Positions 42,705 to 52,131 of a stretch of DNA of 64,000 nt are shown piece after piece (position 1 is the stretch's first letter; each line of letters starts with the position of its first letter). Where the stretch lies: the NCBI GenBank assembly GCA_050943935.1, contig JBMNQC010000003.1:124001-188000 (forward strand), written 5' to 3'. Origin of the DNA: Heteroscillospira sp050943935 (GTDB taxonomy: Bacteria; Bacillota; Clostridia; Oscillospirales; Oscillospiraceae). Position numbers and translations under genes: made by a program. Under the pieces are notes generated by a model, which had not been told where the DNA came from, ran no database searches, and saw only the letters and a program-made list of their open reading frames with translations.

Positions 42705-43627
42705 ATGTACTTCCTTTCCGCAGACTGGAACATAGGCAAATATTTATGCGGAATAGAGACCGACGCCACGGAAAACATATCGGTATCAAATCCCTGGCAA
42801 ATTCCAGCATCACATATTGCAGTAAGCAGCGACAGAGCGGCCGTTCTGGAATACCCGCCGTAACGCTCGAGAAGCTCCAGCATGGAGGAAGAAGCAGTCT
42901 CTAATGCCTCCTGCAATTGCGGCGCGCTTCCAATTGTAATGACGGTGTTCTGAGTGCATACCACAGGTCCGGTAACCCGGATGTCTGCAACGCAGGCAAC
43001 ACTCAGCTCTACTGTTGCGCCAATTTCAATTCCGGTGCCCATAAGCTCGCCGGAGCCCATGGATGCATGTACGTCTCCAACGCCTATAGCGCCGCCGCAA
43101 ATCTGTGCAGGCAGGTAAAGCGCAGCTCCGGGCTCCAGCTGGCGGCAATCCATATTGCCTCCATGCTTTCCCGCAAAGCCTGTTGCCGCCGCGTCCAGCG
43201 GAGTCACGCCAAGCGTGCCTATATGGGGCCGTATCGGCAATGCGATTCCACATTCAAGCCGTATCTCTTCCCCCTGAATCTCGGCGAAAACAACCTGGTC
43301 TTTATCCACAAATTGTTTGCAGATACCCATGTCGGTCTTTTGCAGGACAAAGCCGCGCGTCTCCAAATCTATTCTGTGAATATCGATACGTACAGTATCT
43401 CCGGCATTAACGCCTTTCACAGCAACAGGCCCGGTGCATGGATTGGTTTTAGGCTGAGCCGAATTCCAGTCCGGTGCTGTTGTAAGCAGCTGGTCATGGC
43501 GCTGTAGACGGCCTCCCCGGCAGTCGTAGGTTTCTACCTTAAAGCGTTCCCCCTGCTCTACCGTTAGTTTACATTCCAAGCCTTTTTCAAATGAGTAAAA
43601 GCTGTTTTCCCTGGACAGAATTTTCAT
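42701..43627 (-). CDS. Acetamidase/formamidase family protein
   Basis: 308 residues. FmdA/AmdA fold: VEQGERFKVETYDCRGG, NPCTGPVAVKGVNAGDTVRI, the metal and substrate region RPHIGTLGVTPLD, GKHGGNMDCRQLEPGAALYL, and GDVHASMGSGELMGTGIE. The family hydrolyses short amides to acid and ammonia using zinc. Second-to-last gene of the TRAP operon, 11 bases from dctM. Confidence 0.92.
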   Translation of the reverse strand: MKILSRENSFYSFEKGLECKLTVEQGERFKVETYDCRGGRLQRHDQLLTTAPDWNSAQPKTNPCTGPVAVKGVNAGDTVRIDIHRIDLETRGFVLQKTDMGICKQFVDKDQVVFAEIQGEEIRLECGIALPIRPHIGTLGVTPLDAAATGFAGKHGGNMDCRQLEPGAALYLPAQICGGAIGVGDVHASMGSGELMGTGIEIGATVELSVACVADIRVTGPVVCTQNTVITIGSAPQLQEALETASSSMLELLERYGGYSRTAALSLLTAICDAGICQGFDTDMFSVASVSIPHKYLPMFQSAERKYI

Positions 43628-43637
43628 CTATTACTCC

Positions 43638-44918
43638 TCACTTGGACAACAGACGTATCATAAACAATGAGACATCCGGTACAAAGGTTATGATAAGTAA
43701 TGTGAAAATCATCATCAGCAAAAACGGCCAGAGGTATTTCAGCACTTTTTCCAAGGATGTTTCAGCCAGCTGCGCGCCGATAAACAGAGTGGTTCCAAGG
43801 GGAGGCGTTACAAAGCCTATTGCCAGTCCGCATACCAAAACAAGGCCGAAATGCACGGGGTCCATTCCAAACATTTTTACTACCGGCAGGAAAATTGGCG
43901 TCAAAATAATGATTGCAGACAGCGTCTCAAAGAAGCACCCGACTATAAGGAGTACTGCTATAATCAGCAGCAGAATTACAGTAGGGTCGTTGCTGAGACT
44001 GAGCATGGCGTTGGCAATCGTGGTGGGTATCTTCTGTATGGTGAGCAGCTGACCGAAAGCAGAAGATATTCCGTTGATTATCAGGGTAGTGCCGGTCATC
44101 AGGCACGCATCAATCAGAGAATCCATCAGCGTGCGGAAATTAATCTGACGGTAAACCACAATGCCTATTATCAGCGCATATACACAGGCTATTACCGCTG
44201 ATTCAGTTGGAGTGAAAACGCCGCTGTAAATGCCGCCCAGTATTATTACCGGAACCAGTATCGCCCATTTGGCATCCCAGAGAGAAATCAGCACCCGCTT
44301 GAAGGAAAATTTGTTTTCGTCCCTGGGGATATGCATTCTTTTTGCCATTATATAGCACATTATCATCAGGCCCACACCAATCAGGACACCGGGCACAATT
44401 CCTGCAATGAACATATCCGCTACAGAAACGCCGGAGGCAACTCCGTAAATAACAAAAGGAATACTGGGCGGGATGATGATTCCGATGGTACCGGCGCAGG
44501 AGGTAATGGCAGCTGCCAATTCGCTCTTATATCCGCCTTTCTTCATTGCCGGAACCATGAGGGAGCCAATTGCGGCTGTTGTACCGGGAGCGGAGCCTGA
44601 GATTGCGCCAAAAAACATACACGAAAGGGTGGTGATGAATCCAAGGCCGCCGGTAATCCAGCCAACCAGGGATTTGGCAAATTCCACCAGCTTGTGGGCT
44701 GTTCCTCCGTTTACCATCAGCGTGCCGCAGAGCATATAAAAGGGCAGTCCCATAAGAGCAAATGAGTCAACCGCAGTAAAGCAGTTCTGTGCGGCCATGA
44801 TAAGCGGCAGTCCCTGATAAAGCAGACCCGCAATAACGGCGAGGCCTATGGATATGGCTATGGGAACGCTGGAGAAAAGGAATATCGCCATTGTTCCAAA
44901 AAGAACCAGCATTGACAT
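43638..44918 (-). CDS. dctM: TRAP transporter large permease DctM
   Basis: 426 residues, about twelve membrane helices. GLPFYMLCGTLMVNGGTA, GAISGSAPGTTAAIGSLMVP, KKGYKSELAAAITSCAGTIG-like and IIPPSIPFVIYG are diagnostic DctM stretches. Na+-dependent uptake of a carboxylate presented by DctP. One-base overlap with dctQ. Confidence 0.95.
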   Translation of the reverse strand: MSMLVLFGTMAIFLFSSVPIAISIGLAVIAGLLYQGLPLIMAAQNCFTAVDSFALMGLPFYMLCGTLMVNGGTAHKLVEFAKSLVGWITGGLGFITTLSCMFFGAISGSAPGTTAAIGSLMVPAMKKGGYKSELAAAITSCAGTIGIIIPPSIPFVIYGVASGVSVADMFIAGIVPGVLIGVGLMIMCYIMAKRMHIPRDENKFSFKRVLISLWDAKWAILVPVIILGGIYSGVFTPTESAVIACVYALIIGIVVYRQINFRTLMDSLIDACLMTGTTLIINGISSAFGQLLTIQKIPTTIANAMLSLSNDPTVILLLIIAVLLIVGCFFETLSAIIILTPIFLPVVKMFGMDPVHFGLVLVCGLAIGFVTPPLGTTLFIGAQLAETSLEKVLKYLWPFLLMMIFTLLIITFVPDVSLFMIRLLSK

Positions 44919-45427
44919 CAGCGCTCACCCTCCTTCTCTCCCGGACGCAAATGCTCTTTGATGATAAAATAAATATTCTGAACTGCGCGAACTCCCAGCA
45001 GCGTAATTCCCACCGGAACCGACAGGTATGGAATCCACATAGGCACCCGCATTGCAGGAGAAAGCTGTCCTGTCTGTTGAACCTTAATTACCATTTGCGT
45101 AGCGTTAATGCTGAATATTGCCGCAAATATTGCCATCATTATCAGTGCAAACAAGTCAAATATCCATTGCTTGTCCGCGGGGGCGAGCTCTTTAAAGCAG
45201 GTTATGCGCAGGTGACGCATACGTTTGGTTGCATAGGCCGCGGCTATCCACACCATCCACACAAAGATATATCGGGCACATTCCTCCGACCAGCTCAGAG
45301 AGCTTTCCAGCACATAGCGCCAGATCACCTGCATTGTGCAAATGATGAGCATTGCCATCAGCATGAAGCTGAGGAGAATTTCTTCAATTTCATAGCCATG
45401 GAATTGCTCTTTTAATCGTTTAAACAT
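44918..45427 (-). CDS. dctQ: TRAP transporter small permease DctQ
   Basis: 169 residues, four helices. SLSWSEECARYIFVWMVWIA is the DctQ signature region (W-x-E-E-x-x-R-x-x-F-x-W), followed by AAYATKRMRHLRI. Pairs with DctM in the membrane. Confidence 0.92.
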   Translation of the reverse strand: MFKRLKEQFHGYEIEEILLSFMLMAMLIICTMQVIWRYVLESSLSWSEECARYIFVWMVWIAAAYATKRMRHLRITCFKELAPADKQWIFDLFALIMMAIFAAIFSINATQMVIKVQQTGQLSPAMRVPMWIPYLSVPVGITLLGVRAVQNIYFIIKEHLRPGEKEGER

Positions 45428-45451
45428 AGTAGTTTCCTTTCGGAATGGGGG

Positions 45452-46516
45452 TTAACCCTTTACTGCCGCAAGGACTGCGTCAACCAGTTCGGCGCCGATC
45501 TCGGCTTTGTGGTTATCGTAGATTGGAGCGCACATATCGCGGAACATCTGAAGCTCTTCGGCTGTGAGCTCATTGACTTCCGATGTTTTCTTTATCTCTT
45601 CCAGAGCTGCCTGGTCATAGTCCTTGGCATACTCGCGCTGGGCCTTCTGGCGGACAAGCTCGCCCTCCATCAGAATTTCCTGCAGGTCTGCGGGCAGGCT
45701 GTCCCAGAAAGCGGTGCTGATGACGTCCAGCTGAGGCATATAGATATGGCCTGTCAGAGAGATGTAGGGCTGAACCTCATTGAACTTATAGCTGTGTATA
45801 TTGGCTATGGGGTTCTCCTGGCCGTCAACGGTCTTCTGCTGCAGAGCAGTAAAAACCTCGCTGATGGACATGGGAGTGGGGTTTGCACCGAGAAGCTGGA
45901 ACATTTCGATATGAATGGGATTTTCCATAGTACGCAGCTTCATGCCCTTAAGGTCATCGGGGGTGTGAATGGGGTGCTTGGAATTGGAAATGTGGCGCAG
46001 GCCGGAAACGCCGAAAGTGAGAGCGCGGAAGCCCTCTGCCTCCTCGTTTATCTGGTCGAGAATCTGCTGCCCTATTTCGCTGTCCAAAACCTTGTACGCC
46101 TCCTCGTCATTGGCAAAAAGGAAGGGCAGGTCAAACAGTCCGCAGGTTTTGCAGGAGGAGAACGAGGCGGTGGTTGCGTTGCACATTTCAAGGGTTCCCA
46201 GCTGACAGGCTTCGATAAGCTGGCGGTCACCGCCAAGCTGGCCATTGGGATACAGGTCAAGAATCAAACGGCCGTTGCTCTCTTTCTGGATATATTCCTT
46301 CATATCAAGGAGAGCTTTGTTTGTATAATGCTCTTCAGGCTGTGCATGTCCGTATTTGATGGTATAAACCGTATTGTCGGCTTCCGGCGCTTTACTCTCT
46401 GGGGCGCTTGTGCCGGGCGCGGCGGAAGGAGACTCTTTTTGAGCACCGCAGGCGGTAATTACAAGCAGGGAACATACCGCCAACAGAAATGCCAACACTC
46501 TTCTGAATTTCTTCAT
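45452..46516 (-). CDS. dctP: TRAP transporter substrate-binding lipoprotein DctP
   Basis: 354 residues. Lipobox LLVITACGAQ (Cys near 23), linker, then the DctP fold: YTIKYGHAQPEEHYTNKALL, NGRLILDLYPNGQLGGDRQL, GLRHISNSKHPIHTPDDLKG with MKLRTMENPIHIEMF (the carboxylate-binding Arg), AQPTPMS-like GANPTPMSISEVFTALQQKT. Likely ligand is an organic acid or acid amide in view of the amidases in the operon. Confidence 0.95.
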   Translation of the reverse strand: MKKFRRVLAFLLAVCSLLVITACGAQKESPSAAPGTSAPESKAPEADNTVYTIKYGHAQPEEHYTNKALLDMKEYIQKESNGRLILDLYPNGQLGGDRQLIEACQLGTLEMCNATTASFSSCKTCGLFDLPFLFANDEEAYKVLDSEIGQQILDQINEEAEGFRALTFGVSGLRHISNSKHPIHTPDDLKGMKLRTMENPIHIEMFQLLGANPTPMSISEVFTALQQKTVDGQENPIANIHSYKFNEVQPYISLTGHIYMPQLDVISTAFWDSLPADLQEILMEGELVRQKAQREYAKDYDQAALEEIKKTSEVNELTAEELQMFRDMCAPIYDNHKAEIGAELVDAVLAAVKG

Positions 46517-46660
46517 TTTTCTTTCCTCCGTTTTTTATTTTTACCGGGTAATTCCCACAAAAACTAACCCAGCTTTGATTTTAGTATATTCTGTGATAGA
46601 TCGATATTGCAACAGAAGATTCCATGTAAAAATGTGAAATTTGCTTTAAAAATTTTTATA

Positions 46661-46707
46661 AAACAGCATTTTGCTGTAATAATTTGTTGTATATCTTTTA
46701 TACAACA
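46661..46707. promoter_or_regulatory. Operator candidate: two inverted repeats between dctP and the CdaR-like gene
   Basis: TGTTGTATA (46685-46693), 5 bases, TATACAACA (46699-46707) is a perfect 9-bp-arm inverted repeat. Just before it ACAGCA / TGCTGT (46663-46676) forms another. The 290-base divergent gap is strongly AT-rich. Confidence 0.55.
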
Positions 46708-46806
46708 GCATTATTTATATATTATCGAGAAATATTGACATTTTATTGATAATTTGCTATTTATATACTAAAAGAGGCACAAATACTGCGAGAGGGGCTG
46801 CCTGAT

Positions 46807-48042
46807 ATGAAGGACATTAACATAAAGGAACAGCTAAAAAAATCCGTCACTCGCTACAGCAATCTGCTGCAGACTGAAGTGATACTGTTAAACGGAGATG
46901 GAACGGTATTTTTGCCATCCGGCAGCGGCTCATCAAACAGCACCTTTTTCCCTCTGCCCCTGGACCAGTGTATAGACCAGCCTATACAGCTGAAAAGCAA
47001 ACACGATTACAGCTTAGCGCCGTATTACTATTGTCTGCCTGTGATTGTAAACGAAAGCCCGCGTTATTTTGTGGCGGTGAGCGGTTTTGACGCCGCCCGC
47101 ATTTCACGCGAGTGCGCCTTGGTTGCCACCGGTATTTCCGAAATGCTTTGCCAAATGGAGATAATGTCCTCAAGCTATTCTCCTCCGGTATATAGGGACC
47201 CACAGGCGCAGCTGGTTGAGAGCATTTGCCAGAACTATCCGCCGGCACAAATTATAACCCTGCTTCACACTCTGAAAATAGAGCCCATCATGCTGCGTGC
47301 CGTCATATGTATTGAGTTTTCATTCAACTCTCCCAATTACTTTGAAAGATTGGGGACCATGGAATATGAAATACTGCGCGACAATACATATCATGAGATA
47401 TTGAAATATGTGCGGGAGCACGCATATTTTAACAGGCACGATATTAGTGCAATCGCCAACAAAGACGAACTTGTCGTCATCAAATCTTTTCCCGTAAGCT
47501 CCAATATCCCCAAAGCCTATCGCACAATAGATACTATATGCAACCATTTGCTTGAAGAACTCTCTCAATTCGGCATATTTCAAATCCACCTGGCTCACGG
47601 CAATCTGACTGCCGATTGCTCGGAGCTGCACAAAAGCTATTCAGATGCAAAGCTCTTTTTAAAAATCGGAAAGCAGCAGCATCCGGATATCAAATACTAT
47701 AACGCCGGCAATCTGATGCTGGACTTAATATGCAACAATATTCACCCCCAAATATCGGCAAAAGTAATTCAGCCAATGTTAACCGCGCTTCAGAACGAAA
47801 GCGGCGACATACAAAACAGCTTGCTTCAATGCGCGGAAGCAATGGTAGACAGCTGCATGAGTTATTCCTCCGCATCCCACCGGCTTATGCTTCACAGGAA
47901 CACGCTTCATACACGGCTTGAGCGCTTTTGTGAAATAACAGGGCTGGACCCTATCCACAATTTTTATGACGCCGTAGCCGTAAAGCTGGCAGCAATTTCA
48001 TTGCGCCACAAGGAAAGCGGCCGCTATATTGAGGAGGGCTGA
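46807..48042 (+). CDS. CdaR/PucR-type regulator with C-terminal HTH_30
   Basis: 411 residues. N-terminal sensor-like part (YSNLLQTEVILLNGDGTVFL; sugar-diacid-recognition or PAS-like), a central GGDEF-like fold without catalytic residues, and a C-terminal HTH_30 (SASHRLMLHRNTLHTRLERF, EITGLDPIHNFYDAVAVKLA). CdaR-type proteins activate uptake and catabolic operons in response to organic acids. Divergent from the TRAP operon and one base ahead of the UroD-like gene, so it probably governs both. Confidence 0.85.
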   Translation: MKDINIKEQLKKSVTRYSNLLQTEVILLNGDGTVFLPSGSGSSNSTFFPLPLDQCIDQPIQLKSKHDYSLAPYYYCLPVIVNESPRYFVAVSGFDAARISRECALVATGISEMLCQMEIMSSSYSPPVYRDPQAQLVESICQNYPPAQIITLLHTLKIEPIMLRAVICIEFSFNSPNYFERLGTMEYEILRDNTYHEILKYVREHAYFNRHDISAIANKDELVVIKSFPVSSNIPKAYRTIDTICNHLLEELSQFGIFQIHLAHGNLTADCSELHKSYSDAKLFLKIGKQQHPDIKYYNAGNLMLDLICNNIHPQISAKVIQPMLTALQNESGDIQNSLLQCAEAMVDSCMSYSSASHRLMLHRNTLHTRLERFCEITGLDPIHNFYDAVAVKLAAISLRHKESGRYIEEG

Positions 48043-48043
48043 T

Positions 48044-49066
48044 ATGTCGAACAAAATGTCGCCAAAAGAACGGGTTTTCTCCGCTTTATCCGGCCATGAG
48101 GTTGACTGCATCCCCGTTATCAATTCTTCTACCGGAATAAATATTACCTGCATGGAACGCTCCGGAGCATTTTTCCCGGAAGCTTATTATTCGGCGCCCA
48201 AAATTGCAGCATTGGCAGAGACGGGACATACTATAATTGGCTTTGATTCCATCACGCCTTATTTCTCTGCGCATCTGGAGGCCATATCACTGGGCTGTGA
48301 AGTGCAGTGGGGAGATGCCTATCATGTTCCGCTTATAACCAAGCGCGCATTCAGAAATCCGGAAGAGTTTTCTCCTCCAGACACTTTTCCAAACCGCCCG
48401 CCGTGCTCCGCACTTCTTAAAGCAATACAGATGCTCAAGAAGAAACACGGAAGCACGGTCCCCATTATCGGCAAGGTAATCGGCCCCTGGAGTCTGGCGC
48501 ATTTCTTATACGGCATAGAGGATCTCTTGATGGACTGCATTTTGGAGCCTCAAAAAATCCACACTCTGCTGCGGCAATTAAACGAATGTGCAGTAAAATT
48601 TGCGGAAGCGCAATTTGATGCCGGCGCGGATATTGTCACCTGGATTGAGCACGCAAGTTCCGATTACTTCACCCCCAAAGTGTATCAGGACTTTTTATTG
48701 CCGCTGCATAAAAACGCAACATCCCGTCTGGGACGGCACGGCCCGCTGATCTGGACAATTTTTGGAGATGTGGCGGACCGCTTTGAGCTGCTGGCTCAAT
48801 CCGGCTTCCCTGTGTTAAATATCCTGCCAAGCAACGACATTCCCGCAGCAAGAGCGGTCATAGGCAGCCGAATGACGGTTATCGGCACAATCAACAACCC
48901 GGATGTTCTTACCGGCGGCAGTACCATGGATGTGCGCCGGGCAGTTTTTCACAGCATAAACAGCGGAAGCAAAATTATTGCTCCCGAGGCCGCTATCTCC
49001 ACAAAAACGCCAACTTCAAATCTGATAGAGCTGGTACGCGCGGCACATAACTATAAATATATCTGA
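48044..49066 (+). CDS. Uroporphyrinogen decarboxylase-fold methyltransferase-like protein (MtaA/CmuA group)
   Basis: 340 residues from ATG 48044, one base after the regulator's TGA, with GAGGAGG in the regulator's last codons. NKMSPKERVFSALSGHEVDCI is the MtaA/CmuA-type opening; GKVIGPWSLAHFLYGIEDLL, DAGADIVTWIEHASSDYFTP and NILPSNDIPAARAVIG follow the UroD fold. The zinc HxCxnC set of MtaA is not evident. Possibly methyl or carboxyl removal from the imported compound; a second, distinct UroD-like protein is at 21646. Confidence 0.82.
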   Translation: MSNKMSPKERVFSALSGHEVDCIPVINSSTGINITCMERSGAFFPEAYYSAPKIAALAETGHTIIGFDSITPYFSAHLEAISLGCEVQWGDAYHVPLITKRAFRNPEEFSPPDTFPNRPPCSALLKAIQMLKKKHGSTVPIIGKVIGPWSLAHFLYGIEDLLMDCILEPQKIHTLLRQLNECAVKFAEAQFDAGADIVTWIEHASSDYFTPKVYQDFLLPLHKNATSRLGRHGPLIWTIFGDVADRFELLAQSGFPVLNILPSNDIPAARAVIGSRMTVIGTINNPDVLTGGSTMDVRRAVFHSINSGSKIIAPEAAISTKTPTSNLIELVRAAHNYKYI

Positions 49067-49084
49067 CAGCTCTTGTGTTCTTAT

Positions 49085-49132
49085 AAAAAGCAGGCCCCTG
49101 ATTTAAAAAATCGGAGGCCTGCTCGCCTTTTA
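49085..49132 (+). terminator. Hairpin after the UroD-like gene
   Basis: AGCAGGCC...TGATTT pairs with AAATC...GGCCTGCT, then CTTTT. The rest of the 300-base gap to 49363 is AT-rich, with TATAAT at 49299-49304 as a likely -10 for the next gene. Confidence 0.55.
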
Positions 49133-49362
49133 AACGCCGGTTGGCGCCCGCTGTTTCTGTCCTGTGAGCGTGTATTTTCCATACAGCAAAATCGCCCCTG
49201 ACAGGTCGGGATTTCAAAAGAGCAAAAGTGGATATATATACCAAAAATATCTGTGAAAAAATGGGCAAAAATGCTGTAGATATATCTCGGTTGTAATTGT
49301 ATAATGAAGTAATTGAGTAAAGTGCGAGAACTTTTGCTCAGAGAGAAGAATGGAGGATATTT

Positions 49363-50772
49363 ATGAAAAGCGCAAGTCAAGCCAAAAAGAAAAAAGCCTT
49401 TAAGATGCCCGACACGATAGTAATCCTGTGGGCCATGCTCATCGCGGTCTGCCTGCTGACCTGGGTCCTGCCCGCCGGCACCTACGATTTTGCCGAGGAC
49501 GGCAAGACCGTTATCGCCGGCACCTATCACTATGTTGATAGAAACCCCGCCGGTATCGGCGAGTTCCTTAACGCCCTGTATCAGGGCCTTATCAAGGGTT
49601 CCAGCATTATTTTCATCACGCTGATCATAGGCGGCGCTTTCAGAATTCTGGAAGACACCGGCACGATAAAGTCTTCCGTGGCATATCTTATCCGGAAAAC
49701 CAAAGGCAACTATTACATAATTCTCCCCGTTATCGGCCTCCTTATGGCCGCCCTCGGTTCCGTCGGCGCCGGCAACAACATCGCCCTGGCCTTTGCGCCC
49801 ATCATGATAATGATCTGCCGCAGGCTGAAGCTCGACCCCATTATCGCCGTTGCCGCCCTGTATCTGCCCTCCAGCACCGGCACAGTTTCCTCTCCCATTG
49901 AGCCCTTCAACACCATTGTCGGCCAGCAGATTGCCGGTCTGCCCATTATGTCCGGCGCAGGCGTGCGCTTCTTCATGTGGATTGTATTCGTCGCTCTGGC
50001 CATAGGCTATACCCTCCGTTATGCAGCCCTCGTCCGCAAGGATCCCGCCCGCTCCCTCACCGGCGTCTATACTCTCGACGCTGGCGACGACGGCAGCGAC
50101 GCCGACCTGGACCGCGTTGCCGATACCTTCAACACCCGCCACATGCTCTGCCTGCTCCTGCTGGCCGGCGTGTTCGCCGTCTATGCCTTCGGCACCGTTA
50201 AGTTCGGCTGGGGCATGGGACAGCTGGCTACCGCTATGATGGTCCTCGCCTTCGGCTCCGGCATCGTCGGCGGCATGAATCCCGACCAGATGTCCAAGTC
50301 CTTTGTTGAGGGCGTAAAAACCATGGCCTTCTCCGGCATTATCATCGGTCTGGCCAACTCCCTTAGCGTGGTTATGACCAACGCCAACATCATCCACACC
50401 GTTGTAAACGCCATCTCCATCCCCCTGGCAGCTCTGCCTCCCGCCCTGTCCGCTGTGGGCATGTTCATTGTGAACCTCATTATGAACCTGTTCATCTCCT
50501 CTTCTTCCGGACACGGTTATGTTATCATGCCTATCATGGCTCCTCTGGCCGACGTTGTTGGCGTCTCCCGTCAGGTCGCCGTTTCCGCTTACTGCTTCGG
50601 CGAAGGCCTGGGCAACCCCCTGTTCCCCACCGCCGGCCTGTTCATGGGCGTCTGCGCCATCTGCGGCGCTCCCTACGAGAAGTGGCTGAAGTTCATCATG
50701 CCCCTCACCATCATAAATATTGTCGTCGGCTCCGCATTCCTGATGATTGCTCAGACCGTCGGCTGGTGCTAA
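49363..50772 (+). CDS. YfcC-family permease
   Basis: 469 residues, about twelve helices. MPDTIVILWAMLIAVCLLTW, PAGTYDF, GGAFRILEDTGTI, GSVGAGNNIALAFAPIMIM and SSGHGYVIMPIMAPLADVVG are typical of the YfcC/DcuC-like C4-dicarboxylate carrier branch, whose members probably move amino acids or dipeptides. GGAGGAT before ATG. Followed closely by two peptidases, so it likely imports peptides or exports or exchanges amino acids. Confidence 0.85.
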   Translation: MKSASQAKKKKAFKMPDTIVILWAMLIAVCLLTWVLPAGTYDFAEDGKTVIAGTYHYVDRNPAGIGEFLNALYQGLIKGSSIIFITLIIGGAFRILEDTGTIKSSVAYLIRKTKGNYYIILPVIGLLMAALGSVGAGNNIALAFAPIMIMICRRLKLDPIIAVAALYLPSSTGTVSSPIEPFNTIVGQQIAGLPIMSGAGVRFFMWIVFVALAIGYTLRYAALVRKDPARSLTGVYTLDAGDDGSDADLDRVADTFNTRHMLCLLLLAGVFAVYAFGTVKFGWGMGQLATAMMVLAFGSGIVGGMNPDQMSKSFVEGVKTMAFSGIIIGLANSLSVVMTNANIIHTVVNAISIPLAALPPALSAVGMFIVNLIMNLFISSSSGHGYVIMPIMAPLADVVGVSRQVAVSAYCFGEGLGNPLFPTAGLFMGVCAICGAPYEKWLKFIMPLTIINIVVGSAFLMIAQTVGWC

Positions 50773-50820
50773 AACCTCAGCTCAAACCATTTTCGATATC
50801 TTGAAAGGAGACAGCAAGTC

Positions 50821-52056
50821 ATGTCAAAACAGCTTTCCAATGTTGTCGAGCGCTTCCTGCGCTATGTCTCTTATGACACCCAGTCTCAGGCCGGCGCTTC
50901 CTGCGCCCCCTCTACAAAAAAGCAGCTGGTGCTCAGCGAACTGCTGGCTAAAGAACTTGAGGAGCTGGGCGCCAGCGACATCCGCATGGATGAGGCCGGC
51001 AACGTCTACGGCTGTGTCCCCGCCAACTGCGAGGGCGCGCCCGTAATCGGCTACATAGCCCACCTGGACACCTCCCCCGATGTATCCGGCGCCAATGTCA
51101 AGCCCCGCATAGTCGAGAACTACGACGGCAAGGACCTCGTGCTCAACGAAGAGAAGAACATCGTCATGCACACTGCGGTTTTCGAGCATATGCTGAACTA
51201 TGTTGGCCAGGATATGATTGTAACCGACGGCACCACCCTCATGGGCTGCGACGACAAGTGCGGCTGCGCCGAGATAATGAACCTGGTAGAGTACCTGAAG
51301 GACCATCCCGACGTGAAGCACGGCGCCATCAAGGTCGCCTTCACCGTGGATGAGGAAGTGGGCTGCAACGGCGCCAGAGTCCTCGACCTGGACTTCATGG
51401 GCTGCGACTTTGCCTACACCCTGGACGGCCAGACCGTGGGCGAGATTAACGCCGAGACCTTCAACGCCGCCTTTGCATATGTCACCGTTCACGGCCTGCA
51501 GACCCACCCCGGCCGCGCCAAGAACAAGATGCTGAACGCCATTACCATCGGCATGCAGTTCAACAATATGATCCCCGAGTCTCAGAGCTGCGAGCGCTCC
51601 GAGGGCCGCGAGGGCTATTATCATCTGTCCAACTTCGACGGCGGCGTCACCACCACCAAGATGAAGTACCTCATTCGCGACTTCGATATGGACGGCTTCA
51701 ATAACCGCAAGGTGTTCCTCCAGAACATCGCCGATTATCTCAACGGCGTATACGGAGCCGGCACCGTGGATATCGAGTTTGAAGACACCTATTTCAGCAT
51801 GTACGAAGTCATCAAGACCCGTCTTGAGATTATCGAGCATATGAAGCAGGCCATTACCGACTGCGGCGTTACCCCCCGCATCATCCCCATCCGCGGCGGC
51901 ACCGACGGCTCCATTATCTCCGGCCGGGGCCTGGCCTGCCCCAACCTGTCCACCGGCTATCAGAACGGCCACAGCATCTATGAGTACGCCACCGTTCAGG
52001 CCATCGACAAGAGCGCTGAGATCCTGATAAAGCTGGCCACCTCTTTCGTGGACTAA
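50821..52056 (+). CDS. pepT: Peptidase T (tripeptidase)
   Basis: 411 residues, normal length. M20 zinc peptidase: IGYIAHLDTSPDVSG (His, catalytic Asp), GCDDKCG (bridging Asp), FTVDEEVGCNGA (Glu-Glu), AYTLDGQTVGEIN, and IRGGTDGSIISGRG, NGHSIYEY (last His). Removes the N-terminal residue of tripeptides in the cytoplasm. Cys replaces the usual Ala/Ile at three spots around the bridging Asp. AAGGAGA before ATG; transcribed with the permease and followed by an M24 peptidase. Confidence 0.95.
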   Translation: MSKQLSNVVERFLRYVSYDTQSQAGASCAPSTKKQLVLSELLAKELEELGASDIRMDEAGNVYGCVPANCEGAPVIGYIAHLDTSPDVSGANVKPRIVENYDGKDLVLNEEKNIVMHTAVFEHMLNYVGQDMIVTDGTTLMGCDDKCGCAEIMNLVEYLKDHPDVKHGAIKVAFTVDEEVGCNGARVLDLDFMGCDFAYTLDGQTVGEINAETFNAAFAYVTVHGLQTHPGRAKNKMLNAITIGMQFNNMIPESQSCERSEGREGYYHLSNFDGGVTTTKMKYLIRDFDMDGFNNRKVFLQNIADYLNGVYGAGTVDIEFEDTYFSMYEVIKTRLEIIEHMKQAITDCGVTPRIIPIRGGTDGSIISGRGLACPNLSTGYQNGHSIYEYATVQAIDKSAEILIKLATSFVD

Positions 52057-52131
52057 AACATAACAACACCAAACTACCGGAAGGGCGGGCGTTTACGCCC
52101 GCCCTTCTCTCATTTTACGGAGGTAAAACAA

